A DNA stretch of 58,003 bases from Ardenticatenaceae bacterium (GCA_020634215.1 JACKCD010000035.1:1-58003), one strand, 5' to 3'; counted from the first letter of the stretch, positions 1-9,028 are shown. The notes: generated from the sequence alone by a model not told the origin. Made by a program: numbers and translations.

Positions 1-1
1 C

Positions 2-3000
2 AACGACCCGCCGGACACGATGACCGCCGACTACAGTTGGAGCTTCACCACTGCCATCCAGCCCGCCACCAACGTCCTCATCAACGAAGTGGACAGCGAC
101 ACCCCTGGTGCCGACACCGCCGAGTTTATTGAGCTGTACGACGGCGGCAGCGGCAACACCAACCTGACGGGACTGGTACTAGTGCTGTTTGACGGCACAA
201 CCGACAGCAGCTACCGCGCCATTGACCTTGATGGCTATGCGACAAACGGCAGCGGCTACTTCCTGCTGGGCAATACGGCCGTTTCTGGCGTGGATTTCAC
301 CCTGGGCAACAGCACCGTGCAAAATGGGGCCGACGCAGTGGCGTTGTATGTGGGCAATGGGGCGGATTTTCCGAATGGAACGGCCGTTACCACCGCCAAC
401 CTCCTCGATGCCATTGTCTACGGCACTTCCGACCCCGACGACGGCGGCCTATTAGCCCTGCTCAACGGCGGCCAGCCGCAGGTGGACGAAAACGGCGGTG
501 GCAACGGGGCCAATGATTCCAGCCAACGTTGCCCCAACGGCTCCGGCGGCCAGCGCAACACCACCAGCTACGGCCTCGGCACACCCACCCCCAAATCGGC
601 CAATAGCTGCACCGTCGCCGATGCCGCCCCCAGCGTCACCGCCACCACCCCGGCCGATGGAGCCAGCAATGTGGCCGTTGACAGCGCCATCACGGTGCAG
701 TTTAGCGAAAGCGTCCAGGTCACAGGCAACTGGTTCAACATCAGTTGCGACGGCGGCAGCCACAGCCTAGCCGTCAGCGGCAGCGGCAGCAGCCGCACCC
801 TCACTCCATCGCCCATCTTTGCCGCCGGTGAAAGCTGCGTCATCACCATTCTCGCCAGCGGGGTCAGCGATAGCGACAGCAACGACCCGCCGGACACGAT
901 GGCGGCCGATTATGTGTTTAGCTTCACAACGGCCGTTTCCACCACCCCCACCGCCTGGGTCATCAACGAAATCCACGCCGATCCTGATGCCATCGGCGGG
1001 GATGCCAACGGCGACGGCGTGGTGTCAACGACGCAGGATGAATTTGTCGAAATCGTCAACAACAGTGGCGGCGTGGTAGACGTTTCCGGCTGGACGGTGG
1101 CTGACTCGGTCACTGTCCGCCACACCTTTGCCAACGGCACGCTCATCCCCGACCAGTGCGCCATTGTGCTGTTTGGCGGCGGCACGCCCACGGGCAGTTT
1201 TGGCGGGGCGGTCGTCCTCACTGCTGGTTCGCTGGGTCTCAACAACGGCGGCGACACGGTGACGCTGGCGGATGCGGGGGGAACGGTGGTGCAAACGGCC
1301 GTTTATGGCCCAGAAGGCGGCGACAACCAATCCCTCACCCGCGACCCCGACCTCAGCGGTGCGTATGCCAAACACAGCCTTGCCAATGGCTCCGGCGGCA
1401 GCCTGTTCTCCCCCGGCACCCGCATCAACGGCGACCCCTTTGGCGACTGCACCCCGCCCGACCTGCCCCCCAGCGTCAGCAGCACCATTCCCGCCGCCAA
1501 CGCCACCGATGTCGCCGTGGATGCCCCCATTACCGTCACCTTTAGCGAACTGGTGACGGTGACAGGTAACTGGTTTGACATTAGCTGTAGCAGCAGCGGC
1601 AACCACAGTGCCAGCGTTAGCGGCGGGGCGCAAAGCTATGTTCTAACGCTCGACGCACCGCTGGCCTATGGCGAAAGCTGCACCGTCACCCTCTTTGCCA
1701 GCCAAATCAGCGACCAGGACGGCACACCGGCCGGAATGGCGGCGGATTATAGCTGGAGCTTTGGCACAACGGCCGTTCCCTTCGTCTGCGGCGCACCCGC
1801 CACCCCCATCCACACCATCCAGGGCAGCGGCCTCACCAGCCCCTTGGTCGGCCAAATCCACCATGTGGAAGGGGTGGTTGTGGGCGATTTTCAGGACACG
1901 GCCACGCAGTTGAGCGGTTTTTACCTGCAAGAAACGGCCGCCGACGGCGACCCGGCCACCTCCGAGGGGCTGTTTGTCTACGACAGCGGCTTTGGGCTGG
2001 ACGTGGCCGTGGGCGACCGGGTGCGGGTGGTTGGGCAGGTGACTGAATACGTTTCCAGCAGCAGCGATTCGCTGACGGAACTGGGCGGCGTGGTGCAGAT
2101 GATGGTGTGCAGCACCGGCGAAACGGTAGCCCCAACGGCCGTTTCTCTCCCCGTCGCCAACTGGGAAGCATATGAGGGGATGCTGCTGATGCTGCCGCAG
2201 CCTTTGAGCGTGACCGAGCATTTCCAACTGGGGCGGTTTGGGCAGGTGGTGCTGGCGGTTAACGGCCGTTTGCCCCAGCCCACCCACGTCGCCCTGCCCG
2301 GAGCCGCCGCCAACGCCATCGCCGCCGCCAACGCCCAGCGCACCATTATTTTGGATGACGGCAGCACGCGGCAAAACCCAGCCGAAATTGTGCATCCCGC
2401 CCCTGGGTTGACGGCCGGCCACACCCTGCGCGGCGGCGACACCGTCACCAATCTGGTCGGCATCCTCGACCACCGCTTTGATGCCTATCGCATTCAGCCC
2501 GTCGGCGCGGTCAATTTCACCCCCGCCAACCCGCGCCCCACCAACCCGCCCGACGTGGGCGGCACGCTCAAGGTTGCCAGCTTCAACGTCCTCAACTACT
2601 TCACAACCCTCGACACGGGGGCGGCAATTTGTGGTCCGGCGGGTAATTTGGGGTGTCGCGGTGCCAACAGCGACAGCGAATTTGCCCGGCAGCGGGCAAA
2701 AATCATCCACGCCCTGCTGGCACTTGATGCCGACATTGTGGGGCTGATGGAGATTGAAAACAACGCCGGGGAGGCGGTGGCTGACTTGGTGGCGGGGCTA
2801 AACGAGGCGGCGGGAAGCGACCTGTACGCCTATGTGGACACGGGCACGATTGGCGGAGATGCGATTAAGGTGGCGCTGATTTATAAGCCGGGGCGGGTAA
2901 CGGCCGTTAACGACTTCGCCGTGCTGGATGATGTGGCCCCGTTTACGGTCAACACCCGCCCCCCCCTCGCCCAAACCTTTGCCGAAAACAGCAGCGGCGA

Positions 3001-3925
3001 ACAGCTCACGGTGGTGGTCAACCATTTCAAATCGAAAGGGTGCGGCGGTGCCAGCGGCGACAACGCCGACCTGGGCGACGGGCAGGGATGCTGGAATGCT
3101 GACCGGCTGCTGGCGGCGCAAATGGTGCTGGGCTGGCTGGCAACCGACCCCACCGGCAGCAACGACCCTGACGTGCTGATCATTGGCGACCTGAATGCTT
3201 ATGCTTTGGAGGATCCGGTGCGAGCCATTACCGATGCAGGCTACGCCAACCTGATGGCGCAGTTCAACGGCAATGCCGCCTATTCTTACGCTTTTGACGG
3301 GGCGTGGGGATATTTGGATCACGGGTTGGGCAGCCCCAGCCTGACCCCGTTTGTCACGGGGGCAACGGAGTGGCATATCAACGCCGATGAGCCGCTAGCG
3401 CTGGATTACAACGAGGAGTTTAAGTCGCCGGAACAGATCGTATCGCTCTACAGCGACGACCCGTTCCGCGCCTCGGATCATGATCCGGTGCTGATTGGGG
3501 TGAACTTGGCGCAGGCGGCGGAGCCGGTGCTGGCATTACAAAAAGAGGTAGAGGTGGGCGAAACGGCCGTTTTGCCCGGCAGCACCGTCACCTACACCCT
3601 CACCTTGAGCAACAGCCACCCGGTTGCCATTGCCGAGGGCGTGACCCTGACCGACATGCTGCCCAGCGCGGTGGCGTTTGGGCAGTGGGTGGTGCGGCCG
3701 ACGGGTGCGAACGTCGTCAATAACGAGGTGTCGTGGCAAGGTACGATGGCAGGGGAGGAAACGGTGGTGCTGGTGTTTACGGCCGTTATGCAGCCAGGGG
3801 TGGTGGGTGAGGTGGAAAATACGGCCGTTTTCGACCATCCCACCCAATCCGGCAGCGCCACTGCCACCTTCACCGTGGCGGAACCGGTACGCTACAGGCT
3901 TTATTTGCCACTTATTCGGAAATAG
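2..3925 (+). CDS. Secreted multidomain ExeM-like nuclease, 5' partial
   Basis: The frame is open from base 2 and its first ATG (20) lies inside a domain, so the true start is upstream of the window. Domains seen, counted from that ATG: end of an Ig-like Big_5 domain (1-18), lamin-tail domain (about 20-195), Big_5 (205-310), second lamin-tail domain (315-470), Big_5 (485-590), an OB-like segment (600-845), an endonuclease/exonuclease/phosphatase domain (855-1180) and a DUF11-like domain (1190-1285). The nuclease signatures SFNVLNYF, LMEIEN, HFKSKG, GDLNAY and SDHDP are all present. Proteins of this build are extracellular DNases or phosphodiesterases. The C-terminus ends RLYLPLIRK, a tail that recurs in secreted Chloroflexota proteins. 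The Big_5 units are near copies at DNA level (bases 2-22 match 883-903), so more repeats probably lie upstream. Confidence 0.85.
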   Translation, partial: NDPPDTMTADYSWSFTTAIQPATNVLINEVDSDTPGADTAEFIELYDGGSGNTNLTGLVLVLFDGTTDSSYRAIDLDGYATNGSGYFLLGNTAVSGVDFTLGNSTVQNGADAVALYVGNGADFPNGTAVTTANLLDAIVYGTSDPDDGGLLALLNGGQPQVDENGGGNGANDSSQRCPNGSGGQRNTTSYGLGTPTPKSANSCTVADAAPSVTATTPADGASNVAVDSAITVQFSESVQVTGNWFNISCDGGSHSLAVSGSGSSRTLTPSPIFAAGESCVITILASGVSDSDSNDPPDTMAADYVFSFTTAVSTTPTAWVINEIHADPDAIGGDANGDGVVSTTQDEFVEIVNNSGGVVDVSGWTVADSVTVRHTFANGTLIPDQCAIVLFGGGTPTGSFGGAVVLTAGSLGLNNGGDTVTLADAGGTVVQTAVYGPEGGDNQSLTRDPDLSGAYAKHSLANGSGGSLFSPGTRINGDPFGDCTPPDLPPSVSSTIPAANATDVAVDAPITVTFSELVTVTGNWFDISCSSSGNHSASVSGGAQSYVLTLDAPLAYGESCTVTLFASQISDQDGTPAGMAADYSWSFGTTAVPFVCGAPATPIHTIQGSGLTSPLVGQIHHVEGVVVGDFQDTATQLSGFYLQETAADGDPATSEGLFVYDSGFGLDVAVGDRVRVVGQVTEYVSSSSDSLTELGGVVQMMVCSTGETVAPTAVSLPVANWEAYEGMLLMLPQPLSVTEHFQLGRFGQVVLAVNGRLPQPTHVALPGAAANAIAAANAQRTIILDDGSTRQNPAEIVHPAPGLTAGHTLRGGDTVTNLVGILDHRFDAYRIQPVGAVNFTPANPRPTNPPDVGGTLKVASFNVLNYFTTLDTGAAICGPAGNLGCRGANSDSEFARQRAKIIHALLALDADIVGLMEIENNAGEAVADLVAGLNEAAGSDLYAYVDTGTIGGDAIKVALIYKPGRVTAVNDFAVLDDVAPFTVNTRPPLAQTFAENSSGEQLTVVVNHFKSKGCGGASGDNADLGDGQGCWNADRLLAAQMVLGWLATDPTGSNDPDVLIIGDLNAYALEDPVRAITDAGYANLMAQFNGNAAYSYAFDGAWGYLDHGLGSPSLTPFVTGATEWHINADEPLALDYNEEFKSPEQIVSLYSDDPFRASDHDPVLIGVNLAQAAEPVLALQKEVEVGETAVLPGSTVTYTLTLSNSHPVAIAEGVTLTDMLPSAVAFGQWVVRPTGANVVNNEVSWQGTMAGEETVVLVFTAVMQPGVVGEVENTAVFDHPTQSGSATATFTVAEPVRYRLYLPLIRK

Positions 3926-3935
3926 GGATGCAACC

Positions 3936-3958
3936 AGGGGCGTATGCGATACGCCCCT
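3936..3958. terminator. Convergent-gene hairpin
   Basis: A perfect 10-bp stem (AGGGGCGTAT / ATACGCCCCT) with a 3-nt loop lies between the convergent nuclease and patatin genes and overlaps the patatin stop codon. There is no clear T-tract on either side, so it is either a weak bidirectional terminator or a stabilising 3' hairpin. Confidence 0.5.
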
Positions 3959-4979
3959 ATTCACCTTCTACCCTGCGGCCGGCGCGCCGCCAAGCGCGTT
4001 TGGCATCCTCATAACCAAGCTGGTAGAGGGATTCGTGCCCTTTTTCGGTGTAGCGAATGATGCGGTCAATCCCGATGGGCTTTTGCGGCGACACGATGAT
4101 GGGGTCGGCCAGCTCGTGGTAGCTTTTTTCCAAAATGTCGGGGATGCCGTTGCCATCTTCGTCGGGTAGCTGCGGCGTTTCACCGCGTAGTTGAGCCTGC
4201 AACACGGCGTTGGCCGCCCGCAGCCGCGCATTTTCCACCTGCATTCGCACCAGGGCGTTAATATGGCGGAACAGCTTCATATCAGCCTGAAAAGAGGCCA
4301 GCAGTGCCCATTCTAGCGTAGTGGCAGCGGCGGTCAGCAAGTTTTGCGGCGCGGTTGTCCAGCCACGTTCTTCCCAGGGGGTCATGATGATGACGACGAT
4401 CTCTTCGGCTCCAGCGTCAATGGCAGCACCCAGCGGGGTATTGGCAACAGTCGCCCCGTCCCAATAAAGCGATTGGTTAAGGTGGGTGGCGGGGTAGACG
4501 ATGGGGATGGAGCAGCTAGAGAGGATATGGTCAACGGTGATGGGTTCGGGGTGTAAACGGCTGGGGTAGATGTCGGCACTGTTGCCAAAGACGTAGAGCC
4601 GGCCGGTGTAAACTTCGGTGGCGGTGATGCGGAGATGAACGGCCGTTTCCTCCGAATTAATCCGCGCAAAATCAATCCACCCTTTTTCCAGCAGCGTTTC
4701 GCGCAGGGGGGACGTGTCTAGCAAAAACGAGCCGCTGAGCGGGTTCAGGTTTGCCTTTTGCACATCGCGGGTTCGCAACCGCCGCCACAGTGCCCACAGC
4801 GAGCGCGAGTTGTGGCCGGAAGCTAGCGCCGCCCCATTTACCGCCCCAATAGACGTGCCTACCACGATGTCGGGGAACCACTCATGTTCCTCCAAAAAGC
4901 GCAGCACCCCCACATGGTAAGCCCCGCGCCCACCACCACCCGATAAAACCAGCGCTCGTTTTCGTTCCTCTGGTAACAT
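3957..4979 (-). CDS. Patatin-like phospholipase
   Basis: A 340-residue patatin-family lipid acyl hydrolase that would cleave acyl chains from phospholipids with a Ser-Asp dyad. Seen: the oxyanion loop SGGGGRGAYHVG (residues 13-24), the nucleophile elbow GTSIG with Ser43, and the dyad Asp in YWDGATVAN (Asp174). There is no signal peptide, so it is probably cytoplasmic or membrane-associated. The C-terminal third holds a helical segment followed by a charged tail of unclear function. The start ATG at 4979 is preceded by TTTTAGGAGGGAATC, a strong ribosome binding site. It is convergent with the nuclease gene upstream in the window and is followed, in its own promoter region, by a word-repeat hairpin. 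Its substrate cannot be read from sequence. Confidence 0.88.
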   Translation of the reverse strand: MLPEERKRALVLSGGGGRGAYHVGVLRFLEEHEWFPDIVVGTSIGAVNGAALASGHNSRSLWALWRRLRTRDVQKANLNPLSGSFLLDTSPLRETLLEKGWIDFARINSEETAVHLRITATEVYTGRLYVFGNSADIYPSRLHPEPITVDHILSSCSIPIVYPATHLNQSLYWDGATVANTPLGAAIDAGAEEIVVIIMTPWEERGWTTAPQNLLTAAATTLEWALLASFQADMKLFRHINALVRMQVENARLRAANAVLQAQLRGETPQLPDEDGNGIPDILEKSYHELADPIIVSPQKPIGIDRIIRYTEKGHESLYQLGYEDAKRAWRRAGRRVEGE

Positions 4980-5043
4980 GATTCCCTCCTAAAACAGGTT
5001 TTGCCTTTCGGATTATTCTAAACTGCTGTTAGATGGGGCTTCC

Positions 5044-5099
5044 ACGTGGTGCGTAGTACGTGGTGCGTAAAAAACTATACCACGCACTACGCACCACGC
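5044..5099. repeat. Word-repeat hairpin R1 (GTGGTGCGTA words)
   Basis: Two inverted 21-nt arms (5044-5064 and 5079-5099, 19 of 21 positions pairing) are each built from repeats of the words GTGGTGCGTA / GTACGTGGT, around a short A-rich loop. It lies between the patatin start and the histidine kinase stop. It belongs to the same structural class as the hairpins near 11.5, 22.3, 35.3, 35.9, 50.6, 52.3, 54.5 and 56.8 kb. Confidence 0.8.
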
Positions 5100-5143
5100 A
5101 TCAAATTTGCGACCCCATGATATTATCCAAAAACTTGGTTTGT

Positions 5144-7408
5144 TTAACCGAGCAGGTACGATTTTTCAGCCGTTGGCTGGCCGTTTGGCTGCGGGGCACG
5201 TGATGGCCGAATCGGTAAGATAATATAAAACTGGCTACCAGGCATACTTTCTTCGCTCGTCCCATCCGACTCCACCCAAATTTGCCCTTCGTGGGCTTCA
5301 ATCACCCCTTTGGCAATGGGTAACCCCAGCCCGGGGCCAGCCCCTTTAAACTTGGTGCTGCCGGTGGAGTGCAGTTGGGGGTCGCCAACGCGAAAGAATT
5401 TCTCAAAAATCAGGTCGTGGTAGCGGGGGTCAATGCCAATGCCGGTGTCGGCTATGCTAATTTCGACAAATTCGGCCTCATTGTGCTGGCCGGGGCGCAC
5501 AAAACCTTCGATGCGAATACGGCCGTTATCAGGGGTATATTTCACCGCATTGCCAATGATGTTGGCAAACGCCTGCACCAGCCGCCGAAAGTCACCCATA
5601 ATGGGGGGCAAATTGCTCAGCCCATGCACCGACAACCGAATACGCCGTTCGCGCAGGGCATCGCGCAGCGGGTCAACCGCCAGTCGGACAATCATATCCA
5701 GATTGGTTTCGACATAGGTAAGCTGCAGCCCCTCCACATCAAGCTGGCTGGCATCGAGCATGGCCGTCAGCAGCCGCTCGAGCTGCGTCGTGGCGCGATT
5801 GACGTGGCCGATGATCTCCCGCGTCTGCTCCGGGGTCAGCGAGTTGTCCTCGTTCATGGCCGCCAAAATGTCGGTGTAGCCCTTGACCTGGGTTAGCGGC
5901 GTGCGTAGTTCATGCGAGGCAATGGTGATAAAGTCCGATTTGACCCTATCCATAATTTCCAGCCGTTCGTTTTGGTTGACCAAATCAATGTTAAGGTCGC
6001 GGATTTTGGCGTTTTGCGACCCTAACTCGCTATAAAGACGGGCGTTTTGCAGGGCGATGATGGTCTGGTCAGCCAGCGTTTGCATCAGTTCCAACTCATC
6101 GGCCTGATAGGCCAGCCCCGACGTTTTGGGGCCAATGGCAATAAAACTGTCAATCTGGTCATTGGAGCCAATGGGGATATAGGCATCCATATCCAGCTTT
6201 TTCAGCCACATCCGCTCCTCGCCGGTGATGGCTTCATAGGCAGGGTTGTAGTCGAGGTCATATTGCGACAAAGGCTGGTGCTGTTTTGCCAAGGTGGTAA
6301 GCAGGAGGCTGCTGCTGGGCAGCTTGTATTTTTGCACGGGCACGGTGCCCATGCCGGGGATAGGTTGAATTTGGTAATCGCTGCCGGCGCGGGTGATGAG
6401 CATGAGCGCCCCGCGATTGGTGCCCAGCAGTTCGTTGAGGGTTCGCATGACGGTGGTAGTCAGTGCCTGCACATCGAGCGTTTTGGCAATGGCCTGGCTG
6501 TAGCTTTGCAGCACCTTGTTGGTTTCCACTTGCCTGTCGAGAATGTAGCCATCTATGATGCGTTTGACAGTGGTGTGGAATGGCTGGTAGAGCATAAAGC
6601 CAAAGGTGATGATGATGATGGTGACGATGATGGTGGTGCTGGTACGCAGGCTGGGGGTGATACGCTGGAGAATGAAGGCGGCGGCGATGATGGGCAGAGC
6701 GGAGATTTCGGTGATGATGATAAAGGCGATGCTGCGCTGGATGCGGGTGCGGACATCGAGAATGCGGTGGGAGGTGGCGGCGTAGGCGAGGCCGACGATA
6801 CCGGCGAAGCGAATGGTGTGGCCGAGGATGTGGGCGTTGAGCAGCGGGATAAAGGTGAAGATTTCGCCGCTGAAGGTGATGAACAGGAGGATGGCCCAGA
6901 AAAGCTGGCGGTTGGCGTGGAGGGGGAAGCGGTTGCTGCGAAAGTGCTGCCAGGTGCGAATGAGGATGGCGAGGCTGAGGAAAAGCCAACTGCCGTAGCC
7001 AACGGCCGTTCCCAGCGTAAAAGCCCCAAACGGCAACCCCGGAATGACAAAGCGTTCGCTGGGCACAAACAGATCAACGCCCACGGCGGCCAGAATGAGG
7101 CTGAGGCCGAGGATAAACCAGTTGGCGGGGTTGGGTAGGTCGCCATAAACGGCCGTTGTCACTCCCAACACCGTCGTCGTCAGCAGCAGCACCTTGAGGC
7201 TAAGCTGGGGGAAAAAGGGAAAGATAGGTTCCGCCACCATTGACAGTGCCCACAGGGTAGACAGCCCCATATAAAACAAGAGCCAGCGGTTGAGCCGTTC
7301 GTTTTTGCTGCGGCGGGTGAAGGAAAAAATAAGCAGGAGGGTATAGAACCCGGCTACGACAAGGGCGAGGATTGCATCTGGCGAAAGTTGGCCGTCAGGT
7401 GTTGCCAT
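5144..7408 (-). CDS. Membrane sensor histidine kinase with GAF domain
   Basis: A 754-residue hybrid of a multi-pass membrane sensor and a two-component kinase. Seen: about eight hydrophobic segments in residues 1-285 (a 7TM-type sensor module), a GAF domain at about 305-460, a coiled coil at 465-490, and a HisKA domain with the phospho-acceptor His499 in ASHELRTPL. The HATPase domain carries an N box (NIIGNAVKYTP), a G1 box (ADTGIGIDP), an F box (FEKFFRVGD) and a G2 box (GPGLGLPIAKG). All catalytic motifs are intact, so it should autophosphorylate. No response regulator is adjacent; the nearest regulator gene is at 43.2 kb. The stimulus cannot be predicted. The start at 7408 has only a weak ribosome binding site. 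Confidence 0.9.
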   Translation of the reverse strand: MATPDGQLSPDAILALVVAGFYTLLLIFSFTRRSKNERLNRWLLFYMGLSTLWALSMVAEPIFPFFPQLSLKVLLLTTTVLGVTTAVYGDLPNPANWFILGLSLILAAVGVDLFVPSERFVIPGLPFGAFTLGTAVGYGSWLFLSLAILIRTWQHFRSNRFPLHANRQLFWAILLFITFSGEIFTFIPLLNAHILGHTIRFAGIVGLAYAATSHRILDVRTRIQRSIAFIIITEISALPIIAAAFILQRITPSLRTSTTIIVTIIIITFGFMLYQPFHTTVKRIIDGYILDRQVETNKVLQSYSQAIAKTLDVQALTTTVMRTLNELLGTNRGALMLITRAGSDYQIQPIPGMGTVPVQKYKLPSSSLLLTTLAKQHQPLSQYDLDYNPAYEAITGEERMWLKKLDMDAYIPIGSNDQIDSFIAIGPKTSGLAYQADELELMQTLADQTIIALQNARLYSELGSQNAKIRDLNIDLVNQNERLEIMDRVKSDFITIASHELRTPLTQVKGYTDILAAMNEDNSLTPEQTREIIGHVNRATTQLERLLTAMLDASQLDVEGLQLTYVETNLDMIVRLAVDPLRDALRERRIRLSVHGLSNLPPIMGDFRRLVQAFANIIGNAVKYTPDNGRIRIEGFVRPGQHNEAEFVEISIADTGIGIDPRYHDLIFEKFFRVGDPQLHSTGSTKFKGAGPGLGLPIAKGVIEAHEGQIWVESDGTSEESMPGSQFYIILPIRPSRAPQPNGQPTAEKSYLLG

Positions 7409-7551
7409 ATGGTAGGTATTTTAACGGCCGTTTCCCCCGACCGCAATTGTCTGCCGAAATCTCTCAGTGAATTCAAGGTAAAAAACAACCCACCACAACC
7501 AAGAACTTGCTGGTCAATACCCAGGAAGGCCTGTTGACAAACAAAAAGTTA

Positions 7552-7902
7552 CTAGCGGAGTAAAGAGAGCAAAGACATAATTTCCTCATCAAGTTGTGTC
7601 AGATAATGTTTTTCTAGTGTACCAAGTGTTCGAACAACACGGGTCTTGTCCATGGCTCTCATCTGAGATACAAGTAAAATGGATTTTTGGCTCAAGCCAT
7701 TTTGGGATGATGGCACTACTTCAATTGTATAAGGAAATCGTATTGCTTTAAGATTCGATGTCGCAGGAACGATGATTAATGTTGAAATATCTTGAGCGGC
7801 GTTCGATTGTACTACAACAGCGGGTCTCGTACCTACCTGTTCATGACCATCTCTGCCTCGTGGGTAAGGCAATTCAACCATCAATACATCACCCCGCGCC
7901 AT
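7552..7902 (-). CDS. MazF/PemK-family endoribonuclease toxin
   Basis: A 116-residue protein of the MazF/PemK family, mRNA interferases that cut at short sequence motifs. Seen: the N-terminal GDVLMVELPYPRGRDGHEQ, then the core GTRPAVVVQS with the conserved Arg, the strand LIIVPATSN, and the C-terminal LVSQMRAMDKTRV. It begins 3 bases after the stop of the small acidic gene at 7906-8211, which occupies the place of an antitoxin. That neighbour does not look like a MazE or AbrB fold. The gene is visibly AT-richer than the surrounding chromosome, consistent with transfer. Function as an active toxin is inferred from family membership only. Confidence 0.85.
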   Translation of the reverse strand: MARGDVLMVELPYPRGRDGHEQVGTRPAVVVQSNAAQDISTLIIVPATSNLKAIRFPYTIEVVPSSQNGLSQKSILLVSQMRAMDKTRVVRTLGTLEKHYLTQLDEEIMSLLSLLR

Positions 7903-7905
7903 AAG

Positions 7906-8211
7906 CTAAGCCAATGATTTTTCAAACTTATCAAACGCTTCATCACTTAAGGCTTCCCAACCAGCAAATTCTTCCTCAAGATCAAAGGAACCGTTGGTTG
8001 TAGGAATTGGATTGATCTTTGACCAAAATCCATTAGTCATTTCAGAGCTGCCTCGATCAAGAGGTTCCCCATTTTGGGGATCGGTCAAAAACAAGCGCAG
8101 ACTCCAACCATTGGCCTTAAAAGCTTCATTTGCATCTGATGCTGAATACTTGGCTGTTTCACCACAAATAGTAATGGTTCCAAATAAATTCTGCGGCAAC
8201 TTTTCAGACAT
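7906..8211 (-). CDS. Small acidic protein, candidate antitoxin
   Basis: A 101-residue protein that I do not recognise. It is acidic and rich in Asn, Ser and Glu. It has a predicted beta-rich N-terminal half (FGTITICGETAKYSA) and an acidic helical C-terminus (EEFAGWEALSDEAFDKFEK). It sits 3 bases upstream of the MazF-type gene and 13 bases downstream of the proteasome-like gene, so the three form one transcription unit. Position, size and the acidic tail suggest it neutralises the toxin. It lacks the ribbon-helix-helix or AbrB motifs of usual MazE partners. It could also be a substrate or adaptor of the neighbouring hydrolase. Confidence 0.6.
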   Translation of the reverse strand: MSEKLPQNLFGTITICGETAKYSASDANEAFKANGWSLRLFLTDPQNGEPLDRGSSEMTNGFWSKINPIPTTNGSFDLEEEFAGWEALSDEAFDKFEKSLA

Positions 8212-8224
8212 GATAACACCTCAA

Positions 8225-9028
8225 TTACTCAACTTTTGCAACAATCTTTTTTTGACTGACAAACGCAAAACCTGCTTTCTTTCGAATAGTGGCAACTTCA
8301 ATAGCCCCTCCAACACCACGAATGCCAACAGTTAGGCTTTGTGCCTCAATTGTTGTTCGTATGAAAAAAGTGGCTAGATCGACGCAGTCCTGTAAAGCCA
8401 TAGCCTGTATTGGGATATTCATTGTAAGGGGATGAAGAGCTTCTCGTAATTGCAAAATTGCTTCTGGCGTTAAATTTAAAGATGTAGCTACGTATGCTAA
8501 AAGCTGCTGATCATACCCTTGCAAAATGCGGTCAACGACATCCCGTTGCCCGCCCCAAACAATGCCAAATTCATTGCTGCCATTTTGCTGCCTCGGGGCG
8601 GGATCTGAGGGTATTTCAAATAAATATGTAGTCCCATAAGGATCGTTTTCATCGAAACCCGAAACGACAAATGTCATGCTTGGGCCAGAATGCAAGACAC
8701 GAATAGTATCTTGCCAAGCTCGCCATTGCTCGAGAAAAAATTTACTAAGTTTTGTGGCGTAATCAATTATGGTAAGGCGCTCATTTGGTAGAGATTGCTC
8801 AAACTCTGGCATATAGCTGTGAGCCGTTCGCAAACCAATGGCTGCCTGACCATAAGTAACCGCCCCTACATGTTGATGACAATCGCTTTCAAAAGATAGC
8901 AATTTAGTAGCATTATCAAAGCTAGCATGAATTGGTGGCTGATTGTTCAACTGGACTGTTATTGTTAAACGGCTATCAGCCGCCAGAACAACCCCTTCAG
9001 GTCCGTTAATTACAATACCTAGAGACAA
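8225..9028 (-). CDS. Proteasome-beta-like Ntn hydrolase
   Basis: A 267-residue protein with the signature of 20S proteasome beta-type Ntn hydrolases. If the initiator Met is removed, Ser becomes residue 1, and Asp17 and Arg19 (in VVLAADSR) fall exactly where the proteasome has Asp17 and Arg19. Lys41 (NATKLLSF) matches proteasome Lys33 after an 8-residue insertion, and VGAVTYGQ matches the Gly47 strand. A nucleophilic Ser would replace the usual Thr. The start is a TTG at 9028 behind AAGGAGG at a normal distance, which fixes the N-terminus at Met-Ser-Leu. The C-terminal 150 residues are helical and unfamiliar. It is the first gene of a low-GC unit with the acidic protein and the MazF-type toxin. 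Proteolytic activity is inferred, and no proteasome alpha subunit is nearby. Confidence 0.7.
   Translation of the reverse strand: MSLGIVINGPEGVVLAADSRLTITVQLNNQPPIHASFDNATKLLSFESDCHQHVGAVTYGQAAIGLRTAHSYMPEFEQSLPNERLTIIDYATKLSKFFLEQWRAWQDTIRVLHSGPSMTFVVSGFDENDPYGTTYLFEIPSDPAPRQQNGSNEFGIVWGGQRDVVDRILQGYDQQLLAYVATSLNLTPEAILQLREALHPLTMNIPIQAMALQDCVDLATFFIRTTIEAQSLTVGIRGVGGAIEVATIRKKAGFAFVSQKKIVAKVE

Noticed and set aside
1643..2710. Long open frame on the minus strand opposite the nuclease gene
   Set aside because: It runs antisense to clear nuclease domains, is rich in Gly/Ala/His as expected from GC-rich shadow frames, and has no family signature or ribosome binding site.
6047..7138. 363-codon open frame on the plus strand inside the histidine kinase gene
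   Set aside because: It is very rich in Gly, Asp and Glu, antisense to the membrane and GAF regions, and has no homology signal; a shadow frame.
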